A stretch of DNA of 64,000 bases, from positions 3,224,001 through 3,288,000 of the forward strand of contig OY282456.1 of assembly GCA_958296225.1 (NCBI GenBank), written 5' to 3'. The position numbers and the translations under genes were made by a program. The notes below the pieces were generated by a model. That model worked only from the letters and a program-made list of their open reading frames with translations, was not told the origin of the DNA and ran no database searches. This DNA comes from an uncultured Dehalococcoidia bacterium. Lineage in GTDB: Bacteria > Chloroflexota > Dehalococcoidia > Lucifugimonadales > UBA3495. Of this stretch, positions 42,731 to 51,931 are shown in pieces. The first letter of the stretch is position 1. The number at the start of each line of letters is the position of its first letter.

Positions 42731-43972
42731 TTGAACGCTGAGATTATATCCATCGGTACGGAGCTGCTGATGGGCGAACTGACCGACACCAACGCCAGCT
42801 GGATTGCCGGGCGTTTGCCGGCGCTGGGCATCCAATTGCAATGGGTGAGCATCGTCGGCGACGATTTGCCGAAGCTCACGGAGGCTTTCCGCAAGGGTTG
42901 GGAGCGCTCGGACATCATCTTTACTACGGGCGGGTTGGGGCCGACGCAAGATGACCTGACGCGGGAGGCCGTTGCCGCCGCTCTGGGCGAGGCCCCGGTG
43001 GTTCAGGAAGCCGAACTGGAAAACCTGCGGCAATGGTTCCGCAACCGGGGCCAGGATATGCCGGCCCATAACGTGAAGCAGGCCCACTTGATTCCATCGG
43101 CGGAGTTCATCACCAATCGCAACGGCACCGCTCCCGGTTGGTGGGCGGAGCGGGACGGCAGGCACATCGTCTGTATGCCCGGGCCGCCTGGTGAGAACAG
43201 GGCGATGTGGCAGGATGCGATAGATTCCAGGTTGAAAGACCTTATCGACACCGAGGTTACCATCACCCGCAATATCAAGACGCTGGGATTAGGTGAGGCG
43301 TCAGTGGATGAAATCATCTCCGAATTTTTTGGATTGGAGAATCCCTACCTGGGGATTTATTCCAAAGCTGACGGGATTCATCTGCGGATTATTGCCCGCG
43401 CCAATGACGAAGCGACGGCGCGAGGGATGATTGCGCCGGTGGAGAGTGCCATCCACGAACGGCTTGCCCCCTACATCTGGGGCTACGACGACGAAACGCC
43501 GGAGCTGTCGGTGGGCGCCGCGCTGGTGGCGAGGGGTTTGACGTTGGCGACGATGGAATCGGTGAGCGGCGGGTTCCTGGCCAACACCATCACCGAGGCG
43601 CCCGACAGCAGCCGGTGGTATCGCGGCGGCAGCGTGGCCTATACCCCCGACGCGATGATTGCCGCCGGGGTGGATGCCGGCGTGTTGGAAACGCACGGGG
43701 TGGTCAGCCAGCCAACGGCCAACGCCATGGCGCGGGCGGCGCAATGCGCCACGGCGGCCGACTTCGGCATCGGCGTAACCGGGGTATTGGGGCCGGACGA
43801 ACTGGAAGGCCATCGCCCCGGCACCATCCACATCGCCATTGCCACCGCCAACGGCGGCCCAGCGCGGGAGTTCCCCCTGCGGACGCCGCCGCGCCGTTTG
43901 GTCATCAAACGACGTTCCTGCAATACGGCGCTGACGGAATTGCGGAAGCTGATTGCCGAAGTAGCGCTATAG
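42731..43972 (+). CDS. cinA: CinA-like protein (MoCF-like plus degenerate NMN deamidase domain)
   Basis: A 413-aa two-domain protein starting at TTG with GGAGG five bases upstream. Residues 1-170 are the COG1058 molybdopterin-binding-like domain (IISIGTELLMGELTDTN, FTTGGLGPTQDDLT, CMPGPPGE). Residues 255-413 are the CinA C-terminal domain. In E. coli PncC the catalytic dyad is Ser48/Lys63 with Tyr58; here S294 and Y304 are present but the lysine position is M309 (TPDAMIA). Also ESVSGG replaces ESCTGG. NMN deamidase activity is therefore doubtful. Last large gene of the exporter operon. Confidence 0.85.
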   Translation: MNAEIISIGTELLMGELTDTNASWIAGRLPALGIQLQWVSIVGDDLPKLTEAFRKGWERSDIIFTTGGLGPTQDDLTREAVAAALGEAPVVQEAELENLRQWFRNRGQDMPAHNVKQAHLIPSAEFITNRNGTAPGWWAERDGRHIVCMPGPPGENRAMWQDAIDSRLKDLIDTEVTITRNIKTLGLGEASVDEIISEFFGLENPYLGIYSKADGIHLRIIARANDEATARGMIAPVESAIHERLAPYIWGYDDETPELSVGAALVARGLTLATMESVSGGFLANTITEAPDSSRWYRGGSVAYTPDAMIAAGVDAGVLETHGVVSQPTANAMARAAQCATAADFGIGVTGVLGPDELEGHRPGTIHIAIATANGGPAREFPLRTPPRRLVIKRRSCNTALTELRKLIAEVAL

Positions 43973-44005
43973 CCGGCTCCGGATTTTCCCGGAGCGCGGT
44001 ATGAT

Positions 44006-44389
44006 ATGATGCAATCGGACGATATACGATGGCTCCGCCGCCACGCCATGATTACGCCGTTTGGGGCCGCCTTTACCACCTGGCTGCTGTCGGCTCTGAC
44101 CAGCGAAGGGCACTGGCTGTTCTGGCACGACCTGGCGCCGGTCAAGGCAATGGCCGGTATAGGGGCAATCACCTACGGTATGGCTGCCGTTCTAATCGAA
44201 GGAGGGATAAAGGCGATGTTTTGGGCAATAGATGAGCGCAGAAGGAAATTGACGCAACGGGAGATTGACACGCTTACCGATGTCCGCGACCGGTTGAAAA
44301 AAGAACAGAACACCAGCGGCGTGACCGTGGTGGAAGAGATGATTGAAGACCGGCGGCGCAACCCCCTCCGGCTGCGCATCCGACGCTAG
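44006..44389 (+). CDS. Hypothetical membrane-associated protein (127 aa)
   Basis: Two hydrophobic segments (about residues 14-32 and 46-72) are followed by a long charged helix (RRKLTQREIDTLTDVRDRLKKEQ) that could form a coiled coil in the cytoplasm, and a basic tail. It is 33 bases after cinA on the same strand. No family recognised. Confidence 0.55.
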   Translation: MMQSDDIRWLRRHAMITPFGAAFTTWLLSALTSEGHWLFWHDLAPVKAMAGIGAITYGMAAVLIEGGIKAMFWAIDERRRKLTQREIDTLTDVRDRLKKEQNTSGVTVVEEMIEDRRRNPLRLRIRR

Positions 44390-44421
44390 GCGAAACTTGC
44401 CGGCGGGCCGTTATCAAGCAT

Positions 44422-44446
44422 AGGGGCGGGTTTGCAACCCGCCCCT
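44422..44446. terminator. Palindrome between convergent genes
   Basis: An 11-bp perfect stem AGGGGCGGGTT-TGC-AACCCGCCCCT. It is positioned to end both the plus-strand operon and the minus-strand VWA gene. This GGGGCGGGTT/AACCCGCCCC word is also a common dispersed repeat. Confidence 0.65.
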
Positions 44447-44472
44447 GCGATTTCCAAAGCGCGGCGCTATCG

Positions 44473-47400
44473 CTACATCGTCAGCGTGCGGTAGAGCATG
44501 GGCAACCGTTCCGGCAAAGCCCAGATGTCGTCCAGGACTTCATAGTTGAGGTCGCCGCACATGGTTTTGAGGTAGTCGTGGCCGGCTTTGTCCACGGTCA
44601 GGCAGAAGGGGGTGATTTCCTTGCGCTTGGCCTCGAGGAGAGCCTGGTGGGTATCGTGGACTGCGTACTCCTTTTCCACGCCCTCACGGCTGTAGCCGCG
44701 GTCTTGTGGGCGGCCGTCGCTGATGAGGAACATGATTTTGGTGGCCGCGTCCTGGTTTTCCAGCTTGGTGATGGCGTGGCGGATGGCCGAACCCATACGG
44801 GTAGCGTGGAGTGGCGTAACCTTGTCGATGCGCCGCTTGATTTTGTCGTTGAACTGCTCCTCAATGTCCTTGATGACGTAGAACTCGACGTTCTCGCGCC
44901 CATAGCCGGAGAAGCCGTAGATTCCGTAGGTGTCGCCAATGGACTCCAGGGCGTTGATAAGCAGGGCGCAACTCTCCCGCTCCAGGTCAATGATGCGCTT
45001 GTAATGGCGACGCACCAGACCCTCGCGCCGGCGGCGCAGCCAGACCATGTATTCCACCGGGTCGTCGGGAGCGTCCCGGTCGTCCACCGAATGGCGGCCC
45101 TCGTCAATGGCCTCGGCGGTTGAGGCGGACATATCCAGCAGGAATACCACCGCCACGTCCCGTTCTACCCGATTGCGGCGCCAGTAGATTTTTTCGTCCG
45201 GCGGCACGTTCATGCGGAGGTCGGCCCACGCTTCCAGCGCCGAGTTGAGGTCGATGTCCTCGCCGTCAATCAGCCGGTAAGTCTTGCGCCAGGTTTCGGG
45301 CATAATCAGCTCGAACTGCCGCTTGATGTGGGCCAGCAGGGAGGCGTAGTTGCGCAGCGAGTCGTTGTAGAAGTTGTGGTCGCCTTCGTCCAGGACTTTT
45401 TCCTTGACGATGCACCAGCGGGGTTTGTAGTCGTTGGCGCGGAAGTCCCATTCGTCATAGACGTAAGTTTTCGGCTCCAGCGCTTGCAGCTCGCCGCCGC
45501 CATCGTCGTCGTGGAGGATGGGGCCGTAGCCGCGGCCCGGGTCGTTGGACGGGGGAGGCACCCCGGCTTCCTTCATAATGTTCTGGGCGAACATGGCCAT
45601 GCTCTGGTCAACGTCGCCTTCCTGGGCGTCCAGTTCCAGCTCGGCGCTGTCCTGCAAGAGCTGTTCCAGCTCTTCCTGGGTCATGGGTTCGGCATCGCCC
45701 ATCTGGTTCTGGTCCATCTGGAGCTTGGTGAGGAGCTGCACCATTTCCGGCTTGAAGTCGCCCCGGTATTCCACAGGTTCCGGCGATTCGTAGGGGTCGC
45801 CTTCGCCTTCCTCGCCCTGCTGTTCGTTCATCTCCGCTTGCAGCTTGTCCAGCAAAGCCTGGTATTCCTCTTCCGAGAACTCGCCGGGGTCGTCCAAATC
45901 TTCCGGCTGGAACTCATCCTCAGGCTGCTGCTGGTTTTGCAGACGGGTGATAATCTCGTAAGCCCGCAGCGCCGCCTCGCCAGTGTCCTCAATGGAGGCG
46001 CGAACGGTGCGAAGGCGGTGCATGATGCGGGCCAGCATATAGGCTTCTTCGCGGTACTCCTGGGGTACGGGCAGGCCCTCGAACCGATCCAGGCTCATGT
46101 GAACCAGCAGCTCGATGAGGGCTTCCTGCAAGGGCAGTTCTTCCACTCGGGGCCGCTGGGCCAGCGCGTCGCCCTGCACGTCCAGCGCCGGGCGGCGGAT
46201 GCCGGGGTACTCGGTCTTGATGCGGTAATCCAGCCGGCAGTCTTCCAGCACGCTGAACAGGTCGAAGGCCATACGGCGGTCTTCAAAGAGGGACAGGAAG
46301 CGGCCAATGTCCGTATAGACGCGCATCGTTCCGCCGGGGCCGTCGCCCATTTCCACAGGCGCGCCGATGTCCACGTCCTGCAGACGGAAGTGCTCGGCCG
46401 TGGCGGTGCGGATGGCTTCCATCCGTGCCCGGATGGCCTCTTCCATCGGGAACCGGCGGTCCTGGAAAACGTTGGCCGGCTTGGTAAATTCAAACTGGAA
46501 GCTGCCAAATTCCAGGTGCGAAACCTGGTGGGTGGCGACCACCTTGAACCAGGCAAAGTTCTGCGCTTTGTCGTTGTAGTTGTCAATCATCGGCGGCAGG
46601 TAAACCTTGGTGCCGTCGGTGGCGGCCGTGTCCTGGTCAACCCAGCCGATTTGCCGGCGCACCAGTTCTGCAGTGCTGAGCACCTCAATGTTGGCGCCGG
46701 ACAGGGCGCGGGTGTAGAGGCGCATAATGCCTTTCACCCGTTCCAAATCGAGGCTCGATGACAGGGTTTCCAGCATGGATTCGGAGGTGTTGGATTCTAT
46801 CTTGAAGAAGGCGATGCCGCTTTCCGGGTTTTCGCCGAGCAACTGAACGCCCTGCTGATACCACTGGTCCAACTGGGCCAGGGTGATGCGGTTGAGCACC
46901 GGGTCGAGGCTTTTGAGGAAGGGCGGCACGGCGTCGGGAGTGCTGGCCAGCAAGCCCTCGCAGAGGTCGAGGATGTGGCCCTGGGAACCGGCCGATACAT
47001 GGGACAGCGCCTGCGCGCCGTCATAGAGGAATCGGGAAGTGTCCCGGAGTCCCATCTTCGCCAGCTTTTCGCCCAGGCGCAGGAATCTCCCAGTCTGGCC
47101 TTCTTCCACGTGCTGCAATGCGCGCGGTGCCATTTCAAGGCACGCCTTCACTTCCCGCCAACTGCTGTCCGTCAGAGCGCGCGACATGGACAGGAAGGCT
47201 TCGCGTTCGCGTCCCATTGCCGGCAGCACGTCGCGCCCCAGCACGAGGCACTCGGCGGCCACGTCGTAGGATTTGTATGACAGCGCCTCAATCAGCGAGG
47301 CGAACACTTCCACGTCCCAGAATGGCAGGTTGCGTACCAGGTCGGGGCTGACCTCAAAGAACCGGGCGGCCAGGGTGCTGGACTTCCAGGTGCCCTTGTA

Positions 47401-47781
47401 TAGCGAGCGGCCCAGCCCGGCCCAGCGCGGGATGTACTGGGGCCGCAGGTTGGTTACGATGGACGGGCTGGCCTTGAAAAAAGCGACGGCCAGGGTGGGC
47501 GAGTCCTGGGACAGGTAGGTGCCGCAGCGCGCCCACTGCATAAAGGAAGCGAAGGCCAGCGAACGCGCCACCTCCGGGCTGACCCGGTAGTACTCGACCG
47601 CGGATTCCCAGGAGCGGACGGTTTGGGTGCCGATGGCGACGCCCTCTCTCGCCCACAAAGCCGACTCTTCGTCACTGAAGGACTCGGTCATCACTGCGGC
47701 GACGGCTTCGTAGGCTTCGGTTACGGCCGGCGGTAATTTAGCCAGTTCCGCCAGAAGATCGCCAGTTGCGGAGTTAGTCAA
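44473..47781 (-). CDS. Large VWA-domain protein (CbbO/NorD-like) with N-terminal helical repeats
   Basis: A 1102-aa protein. Residues 45-340 show helical repeats of about 37 residues with FF..SP....L words (FFKASPSIV, FFEVSPDLV, YYRVSPEVA). The middle (about 390-600) has the CbbO/NorD core ending in an acidic, glutamine-rich spacer (620-740). The C-terminal VWA domain has an intact MIDAS: DMSAS (about residue 884), the downstream threonine in TPLHATRMGSA and ISDGRPQD. In known systems such VWA proteins work with a MoxR/CbbQ ATPase to activate a metalloenzyme. That ATPase is encoded two genes upstream. Confidence 0.85.
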   Translation of the reverse strand: MTNSATGDLLAELAKLPPAVTEAYEAVAAVMTESFSDEESALWAREGVAIGTQTVRSWESAVEYYRVSPEVARSLAFASFMQWARCGTYLSQDSPTLAVAFFKASPSIVTNLRPQYIPRWAGLGRSLYKGTWKSSTLAARFFEVSPDLVRNLPFWDVEVFASLIEALSYKSYDVAAECLVLGRDVLPAMGREREAFLSMSRALTDSSWREVKACLEMAPRALQHVEEGQTGRFLRLGEKLAKMGLRDTSRFLYDGAQALSHVSAGSQGHILDLCEGLLASTPDAVPPFLKSLDPVLNRITLAQLDQWYQQGVQLLGENPESGIAFFKIESNTSESMLETLSSSLDLERVKGIMRLYTRALSGANIEVLSTAELVRRQIGWVDQDTAATDGTKVYLPPMIDNYNDKAQNFAWFKVVATHQVSHLEFGSFQFEFTKPANVFQDRRFPMEEAIRARMEAIRTATAEHFRLQDVDIGAPVEMGDGPGGTMRVYTDIGRFLSLFEDRRMAFDLFSVLEDCRLDYRIKTEYPGIRRPALDVQGDALAQRPRVEELPLQEALIELLVHMSLDRFEGLPVPQEYREEAYMLARIMHRLRTVRASIEDTGEAALRAYEIITRLQNQQQPEDEFQPEDLDDPGEFSEEEYQALLDKLQAEMNEQQGEEGEGDPYESPEPVEYRGDFKPEMVQLLTKLQMDQNQMGDAEPMTQEELEQLLQDSAELELDAQEGDVDQSMAMFAQNIMKEAGVPPPSNDPGRGYGPILHDDDGGGELQALEPKTYVYDEWDFRANDYKPRWCIVKEKVLDEGDHNFYNDSLRNYASLLAHIKRQFELIMPETWRKTYRLIDGEDIDLNSALEAWADLRMNVPPDEKIYWRRNRVERDVAVVFLLDMSASTAEAIDEGRHSVDDRDAPDDPVEYMVWLRRRREGLVRRHYKRIIDLERESCALLINALESIGDTYGIYGFSGYGRENVEFYVIKDIEEQFNDKIKRRIDKVTPLHATRMGSAIRHAITKLENQDAATKIMFLISDGRPQDRGYSREGVEKEYAVHDTHQALLEAKRKEITPFCLTVDKAGHDYLKTMCGDLNYEVLDDIWALPERLPMLYRTLTM

Positions 47782-48370
47782 GGCTCGTGCCCTCCTTTTT
47801 CAGGCCGTCCTCAATAGTTTCGAGGAACTGGTCAAGAATTTTGGCGGTCGCTCCGTACACCAGATGTTGCCGGTAGCCGTAGGAGCGAACTGCGATTCTT
47901 TCGCCGTCTTCAATGCGGGAATCCCAACGCAGGGTAGCCGGGTCCCGCAAAACGCTGATTGGTATTTCAACCACCTCGGCAATCTCATGGGCGCTGGGTT
48001 GGAATTCGTATGGGTAGGGGATGGTGCCGACGAAGACTTTGACGAGGAAATTGGAACGGGTTACGTTGTCGTCCAGGCGGCCCAATATGGTTATGTCATT
48101 GCGAGCGATGCCCATTTCCTCTTCGGTTTCGCGGCGGGCGGTGTCCTCGAAGTCGCTGTCTTCAGGGTCCCTGGCGCCTCCCGGAAATGACATTTCCCCT
48201 TTGTGATGCTCAACCGTCAGCGAGCGCTTATTCAGGAGAACGCAATACTCGCCGTCTTTGGGGTAGAGCAACAGCATTACTGCCGCCGGCATCAAACCTT
48301 CGGCGGCGGCAGTAACTTGCTGGCGGCGAGTAAGGGTGTCGCGAATTAAGTCGAGGGTAATTTTTCCCAT
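47774..48370 (-). CDS. NUDIX hydrolase, CoA pyrophosphatase-like
   Basis: A 198-aa enzyme. HHKGEMSFPGGARDPEDSDFEDTARRETEEEMGI (about residues 53-87) contains the NUDIX core RETEEE and the SFPGG lead typical of CoA pyrophosphatases, which cleave CoA to 4'-phosphopantetheine and 3',5'-ADP. ATG 48370 has GGAGG four bases upstream; a longer start at 48409 would overlap the ATPase end. Its stop overlaps the VWA start by eight bases, so both are translated together. The nearby coaE gene makes CoA, an interesting pairing. Confidence 0.82.
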   Translation of the reverse strand: MGKITLDLIRDTLTRRQQVTAAAEGLMPAAVMLLLYPKDGEYCVLLNKRSLTVEHHKGEMSFPGGARDPEDSDFEDTARRETEEEMGIARNDITILGRLDDNVTRSNFLVKVFVGTIPYPYEFQPSAHEIAEVVEIPISVLRDPATLRWDSRIEDGERIAVRSYGYRQHLVYGATAKILDQFLETIEDGLKKEGTSLD

Positions 48371-48401
48371 GCCGCCTCCACTGCTGCTCAAAGCTCCGGG
48401 G

Positions 48402-49310
48402 CTACTCAAAGATGGAGTGAACCACCTCTTCGATGCTGCGCTGTAGTTCCTGCTCGTCGGTAAGTGTCCAGACGATGGCGACCTGGCAAGCCCGGCGGGC
48501 GGATATCCCCTGCTGCATCAGACGGCCGGCGTAGATAAGGAGGCGGGTGCTGGCGCCCTCGGCCAGGCCGTGCTCGCGCAGGTTGCGAATCTTGTCACCC
48601 AGGCGGGCCAGGGCGTGGGCCTGGTTTTCGTCGCAACCGCTCTCCTTGGCGACGATTTCGGCTTCTATGTCTATCGGCGGATAGTCGAACTCAATGGAGA
48701 TGAACCGCTGCCGGGTGCTGTGCTTGAGGTCTTTCAGGGCGCTCTGGTAGTGCGGATTGTAGGAAATGCAGAGCAGGAAACGGTCATCAGCTTCAATGAT
48801 ATTGCCGGTTTTTTCCACGGGCAGGATGCGGCGGTGGTCGGTCAGCGGGTGAATCAGCACCGTGGTGTCCTTGCGGGCTTCCACCACCTCATCCAGGTAG
48901 AGGATGGCGCCGGCCTTGACGGCGCGGGTCATGGGGCCGTCAATCCAGCGGGTGCCCTGGGCGTCCAGCAGATAACGGCCAACCAGGTCGCTGGCGGTCA
49001 GGTCTTCGTGGCACGCAATGGTTACCAGGGGAACGCGAACCTCGCCTTCGCGCATCTCCTGCGCCTCGTTCCTTGCGGTGGTGATGGGTCGCCCCAACTT
49101 CCAGGCCATATACTCGACGAACCGGGTTTTTCCGCAGCCGGTGGGGCCTTTGAGCAGAACGGGGATGTGCTGCTCGTAGGCGGCCTCGAACAGTTCGAGC
49201 TCGTCGCCCACCGCCCGATAGTAAGGCTCGCTGCGAACCAGGAATTCCTCGATGGCGAACTCTTTGAAACTGGGTTCGTCTTCCAGCATTGCGATGTTTG
49301 CTTCAACCAT
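48402..49310 (-). CDS. MoxR/CbbQ/NorQ-type AAA+ ATPase
   Basis: A 302-aa ATPase. Walker A is [13 protein letters not shown] (about residue 55), Walker [14 protein letters not shown], and a sensor region [33 protein letters not shown] is the CbbQ/NirQ signature, and the C-terminal [20 protein letters not shown] matches the CbbQ C-terminal domain. Members use ATP to remodel a target enzyme together with a VWA protein. The gene start overlaps the coaE stop by eight bases. No rubisco or nitric-oxide reductase gene is present in this window. Confidence 0.9.
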   Translation of the reverse strand: MVEANIAMLEDEPSFKEFAIEEFLVRSEPYYRAVGDELELFEAAYEQHIPVLLKGPTGCGKTRFVEYMAWKLGRPITTARNEAQEMREGEVRVPLVTIACHEDLTASDLVGRYLLDAQGTRWIDGPMTRAVKAGAILYLDEVVEARKDTTVLIHPLTDHRRILPVEKTGNIIEADDRFLLCISYNPHYQSALKDLKHSTRQRFISIEFDYPPIDIEAEIVAKESGCDENQAHALARLGDKIRNLREHGLAEGASTRLLIYAGRLMQQGISARRACQVAIVWTLTDEQELQRSIEEVVHSIFE

Positions 49311-49920
49311 TGCTTTGACTTACCTTTCCTTTGACTCGTGCCTGCCACAGATTAGCGATGACGGTTTCCAGGGCGGCCAGGTCTGTTGAGTTATCGACCA
49401 CCACATCGGAGCGCCGGATGCGCTCTTCGGCAGGCATCTGCGAGTTGATTCGTTTCCGTGCCTCTGCTTCGCTGAGTCCGTTGCGTTCATGCAAACGCTG
49501 GACCACGGCATCGGTTGGAGCGTGGGTAGTCCAGACTTCATCGACCAGAGTATCCCAGCCAGCTTCAAAAAGCACCGCAGCTTCCACCACGGCGACGGTT
49601 TCGCCGGCTGATTCCAGTTGAACCTTGCGCTGTTCTACCATACGCGCCATCAGCGGGTGCATGATTCCGTTAAGGCGTTCCAGTTCGGCGGGGTCGGCGA
49701 AGACGATAGCTCCCAACTTGCGCCGGTCGATTTCGCCTTCCGTAGTCAGTATATCCTCCCCGAACGCGGCGACAACTTGACGCCAGGCCTCAGCGTTGGG
49801 GGAATATGCTTCATGGCCCAACCGGTCGGCATCAATAATTGACGCCCCTTGTTGTCGCAACAGGTCGGCGACAACGCTCTTGCCGCTCCCAATCCCGCCC
49901 GTTAAGCCGATGGTAAACAT
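49303..49920 (-). CDS. coaE: Dephospho-CoA kinase
   Basis: A 205-aa kinase catalysing the last step of CoA synthesis. P-loop [17 protein letters not shown] at the N-terminus, then [13 protein letters not shown] and [20 protein letters not shown], and [19 protein letters not shown] near the C-terminus are diagnostic. ATG 49920 gives the usual N-terminus MFTIGLTGG; an upstream frame to 49977 is not conserved-looking. It leads the run of overlapping genes with the MoxR ATPase, NUDIX and VWA proteins. Confidence 0.95.
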   Translation of the reverse strand: MFTIGLTGGIGSGKSVVADLLRQQGASIIDADRLGHEAYSPNAEAWRQVVAAFGEDILTTEGEIDRRKLGAIVFADPAELERLNGIMHPLMARMVEQRKVQLESAGETVAVVEAAVLFEAGWDTLVDEVWTTHAPTDAVVQRLHERNGLSEAEARKRINSQMPAEERIRRSDVVVDNSTDLAALETVIANLWQARVKGKVSQSNG

Positions 49921-50003
49921 GACTGCCCAAACACTAAAACTGCCCGGCATTCTAGCAAGGACAGCGGAATCGGTCAACCGACGGGCTGACGCGGACGCGC
50001 CGG

Positions 50004-50657
50004 CTACAATTCAATTTGGATTGTGCCGTAACGCTCCAGAAACCGCTCTTGCAGAGAGGAGAATTTTCCCCGGTAAGCGCCGGTGTGGATGCGGTCGGTG
50101 GTCATTATTACGGCGTCCTCTCTGTTGTCCGCGTAGTAGTTCTTGCGGATGCCGGCCTGGTTGAAGCCATATTTGTCGTAGAGACGGTGGGCGATGAAGT
50201 TGGAGACCCGCGCTTCCAGGGTTACTTCCTCCATTCCCTGCTCGTAGGCCACGCGCAGGGTGCCGATGATGAGCAATTCCCCGATGCCCTGGCCGCGGAG
50301 TTGCTGGCGCACCGCGATTTCCGTGATGTGGGCCTGGTCGCCTTGCAGCCAGATACCCACGTATCCGGCCAGGTCAGCGTCCTGGGTATCGGCCTCAATA
50401 CGCAGCGCCGATTTTACGCCGCTGACCATGCGCGCCCACAGGGACGAATCGGGAGCCGAGGCCGTCGCTGCCACGGTCGCGCTTTCCAGTGGCGTCGCGT
50501 CAGGGGCGGTTTGATAGGCCACCAGGAAGCGGCAATAGCGGCTGTTCAATTCGCGGCGAAAGGGTGTGCCAACCCAGCCCTGTGAGAAGGCTTCCTTTTC
50601 AATCTCGATAACCTGCGGGATGTCTTCGGCCCGCATCCGGCGCAGCGCTACGTCCAT
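50004..50657 (-). CDS. rimI: Ribosomal-protein-alanine N-acetyltransferase (RimI-like)
   Basis: A 217-aa GNAT enzyme. MRAEDIPQVIEIEKEAFSQGW is the RimI N-terminus; acetyl-CoA is bound by VRQQLRGQGIGELL; LEARVSNFIAHRLYDKYGF and IRKNYYADNREDAVIM are the RimI C-terminal signatures. An insertion of about 35 residues (roughly 55-90, rich in Ala/Ser/Asp) makes it longer than typical RimI (about 150). Start MDVALRRM is used. Next to the PHP-domain gene, with nearly touching ends. Confidence 0.88.
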   Translation of the reverse strand: MDVALRRMRAEDIPQVIEIEKEAFSQGWVGTPFRRELNSRYCRFLVAYQTAPDATPLESATVAATASAPDSSLWARMVSGVKSALRIEADTQDADLAGYVGIWLQGDQAHITEIAVRQQLRGQGIGELLIIGTLRVAYEQGMEEVTLEARVSNFIAHRLYDKYGFNQAGIRKNYYADNREDAVIMTTDRIHTGAYRGKFSSLQERFLERYGTIQIEL

Positions 50658-50659
50658 AA

Positions 50660-51919
50660 TCAGCATTCTAGCAAAGTGGGCTGGGAGTTGAGCGCATCCG
50701 TGAGCAGGCTTACGGAGCCATATTTGCCGTCGTAGCCCGGCGCGATGCTGACCCGGCCGGCGCGGGCCTGCATAATCGCTTGCGCTGTGGCGTCGCCGGC
50801 GGCCGGCCGCAGGTCTGCGGCGGAGGCCCGGAGCAGCGCGTCCAATTCGCCGCCGATTTGGTCGGTGATTTTGATGTACTCCCGCATCACGGTGCGGGTG
50901 TTAACGCCGACCCCGTGAACTGCCGCGATGATTTCCTGGAGCGGGATGAGCCGGGCGAAAGGGGGCCGGCGCGTGCCGGTGCGGATAAACCCAGCAGCGT
51001 CGGGGCGTAGGTCGTCGCGGATGGGGCGGTCGGCCAGTCTGGCAACGCGGTGCAGCACGCCCAGCGTCAGCGTGCGCCCGCAGACCGGGCATTGCGTCCC
51101 GTTTTGTTCCAGCGCCGCAGAACCGTAGGCAACTCCGCATTTGCGATGGCCGCTGTAATGGTACTTGCCTTCCTCAGGATAGAACTCAACGGTGTAGGCG
51201 ATTCCGTCATTACGCAGGGCGTCGGACAGTCCGGCCCACGATAACGGCCCGGACAATGCGGTTACTTCCCGCCCCAGGCGGCCCAGGGAGTGGGCATCAG
51301 AAAAGGATACGATGGAACGGGTATCCAGCTCCGGTACGGCCCAATTCATCGCCGGGTCGGAGGACAGGCCGCTTTCGACGGCGGTGATTAGCGGAGTGAG
51401 GTCTCCGAAACATTCCTCCAGACGGTCAAAACCGCTCTTGGAACCGTACACGCCGAACCAGGGCGTCCAGGCATGGGCGGGGATGACGATGGCGGCCGGG
51501 TGGCAGTCCAGAGCGAGAGCCATCAGGTCCCGCGCCGACAGGGCCACGGTAGGCCGGCCGTCGTTCTCCAGGTTGCCGTATTGCGTCAGTCGCCGGGTGA
51601 GGCCGGCGGCGGCTTCCAGTGTAGGCATCAGGACGAGCATATGAATGCGGCGGCTCCGACCGTCCTGACGGTAAACGCAGCTAATCTCGGTTCCGGGCAC
51701 GAACCGGACGCCGCCGTAACCGTACAGTCCATCCTCATCGCGCGCCAGTTGGGAGCGGAGGTTGGCGGCCCACTGCGGATGGGTAAAGTCGCCGGTGGCC
51801 AGCAGGTCAATGCCCTTGCGCCGTGCCCATTCCGCCAGGTTATCCAGCGTCAGCGCCTTGCTGCACGCGAAGGCGTAGGGGGAATGGATGTGCAGGTCGG
51901 CGATGAAAGAGTCCGCCAT
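50660..51919 (-). CDS. Endonuclease Q-like PHP-domain protein
   Basis: A 419-aa protein. ADLHIHSPYAFACSKALTLDNLAEWARRKGIDLLATGDFTHP is the PHP metal site (D8, H10, H12) and opening of the EndoQ family, and SFSDAHSLGRLGRE supplies later ligands. A zinc finger follows: HRKCGVAYG ... QCPVCGRTLTLGV (about residues 258-285). EndoQ cleaves DNA 5' to deaminated bases in Thermococcales and some Bacillota. The fingers and PHP core are intact, so a DNA-repair nuclease role is plausible here. Confidence 0.83.
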   Translation of the reverse strand: MADSFIADLHIHSPYAFACSKALTLDNLAEWARRKGIDLLATGDFTHPQWAANLRSQLARDEDGLYGYGGVRFVPGTEISCVYRQDGRSRRIHMLVLMPTLEAAAGLTRRLTQYGNLENDGRPTVALSARDLMALALDCHPAAIVIPAHAWTPWFGVYGSKSGFDRLEECFGDLTPLITAVESGLSSDPAMNWAVPELDTRSIVSFSDAHSLGRLGREVTALSGPLSWAGLSDALRNDGIAYTVEFYPEEGKYHYSGHRKCGVAYGSAALEQNGTQCPVCGRTLTLGVLHRVARLADRPIRDDLRPDAAGFIRTGTRRPPFARLIPLQEIIAAVHGVGVNTRTVMREYIKITDQIGGELDALLRASAADLRPAAGDATAQAIMQARAGRVSIAPGYDGKYGSVSLLTDALNSQPTLLEC

Positions 51920-51931
51920 GATGGTGGCAGC

